NCBI GenBank assembly: GCA_021798135.1
Contig: JAJZYI010000224.1
Span: 1-5,636, forward strand
Direction of reading: 5' to 3'
DNA length: 5,636 bases
From: Actinomycetes bacterium
Lineage (GTDB): Bacteria > Actinomycetota > Acidimicrobiia > Acidimicrobiales > UBA8190
This document shows positions 5,561 through 5,636 of the stretch, piece after piece. The notes under the pieces were generated by a model. The model did not search any database and was not told the DNA's origin. It saw nothing but the letters and a program-made list of their open reading frames with translations. Made by a program: the position numbers and the translations under genes. Numbering within the stretch: position 1 is the first letter of the stretch; every line of letters starts with the position of its first letter.

Positions 5561-5596
5561 CAGGGCCGGTGCCCGGTCTCCCGAGCACCGGCCCTG
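5561..5596 (-). terminator. 12-bp hairpin just downstream of the tRNA
   Basis: CAGGGCCGGTGC (5561-5572) and GCACCGGCCCTG (5585-5596) form a perfect 12-bp stem with a 12-nt loop. Read on the minus strand it begins 16 nt after the tRNA 3' end, where a tRNA terminator is expected. There is no clear T-run. It could equally be an att-flanking binding site of the element. No promoter hexamers for the downstream small ORFs could be defended in 5434-5560. Confidence 0.5.
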
Positions 5597-5608
5597 ACCT
5601 GCCACTTC

Positions 5609-5636
5609 CGGGTGGAGGCGATGGGACTCGAACCCA
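5609..5636 (-). repeat. att-like direct repeat (right copy), overlapping the tRNA 3' end
   Basis: This is the partner of the 4509-4536 repeat and forms the tRNA-proximal boundary of the 1.1-kb element remnant. The T-arm here is intact, so this is the copy that belongs to the functional gene. The match may continue past the window edge. Confidence 0.7.
5613..5636 (-). tRNA. tRNA gene, 3' part only (isotype not determined)
   Basis: Read on the minus strand, the edge sequence gives TGGG, the T-loop TTCGAGT, CCCAT, the acceptor 3' strand CGCCTCC and discriminator A, with the conserved G53-C61 pair. CCA is not encoded. The 5' acceptor strand should be GGAGGCG. That acceptor occurs in some serine tRNAs, but the discriminator A does not fit the usual G of tRNA-Ser, so I leave the isotype open. 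The rest of the gene, including the anticodon, lies beyond the window. Confidence 0.7.

Noticed and set aside
4889..5605. Minus-strand 238-codon frame across the element
   Set aside because: It overlaps the two small ORFs in another frame, is Gly/Arg-rich, and would start next to the tRNA hairpin; it looks like a shadow.

Overview
This is a high-GC actinobacterial-type window (Actinomycetota by inference: very high GC, third codon positions almost all G/C, GTG starts, and a tRNA 3' end with no encoded CCA). Two large genes for cell-surface polysaccharide occupy most of it: an O-antigen-ligase/Wzy-like polytopic membrane protein with a TPR-like C-terminal tail (about 476-2473, +) and a WbaP-type polyprenyl-phosphate sugar-1-phosphate transferase (2586-4040, +). 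The transferase would start a lipid-linked glycan and the ligase-like protein would polymerise or transfer the finished chain, so the pair reads as part of an exopolysaccharide or capsule locus that continues beyond the left edge. The left edge probably also holds the first codons of a divergent gene (53 to 1, -).

Region by region: 54-475 is a GC-rich divergent intergenic stretch with a 12-bp palindrome and three closely spaced perfect hairpins. 476-2473 is the ligase. 2439-2546 is a 36-bp tandem repeat (three copies) that straddles the ligase stop. Each copy carries a GGGAG-7nt-ATG translation-start module in one frame, giving a 35-codon leader-like frame that ends on the start region of the transferase. 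2586-4040 is the transferase, whose catalytic domain is split by a low-complexity Gly/Ala/Pro insertion of about 50 residues. 4209-4394 is a small Cys/His-rich ORF with a strong ribosome-binding site, followed 11 nt after its stop by a perfect hairpin.

The right end (about 4509-5636) looks like a remnant of a tRNA-integrated mobile element. The 3' end of a minus-strand tRNA gene lies at the window edge (5613-5636), and an imperfect copy of the same sequence (25 of 28 positions) lies exactly 1100 bp away at 4509-4536. Between them are the C-terminal third of a tyrosine integrase, broken by frameshifts and with the catalytic Tyr changed to His, and two small minus-strand ORFs in tandem (64 aa and a 123-aa membrane protein). 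Sampled lines in this segment are visibly less GC-rich (about 58-63%) than sampled lines in the polysaccharide genes (about 70-85%).
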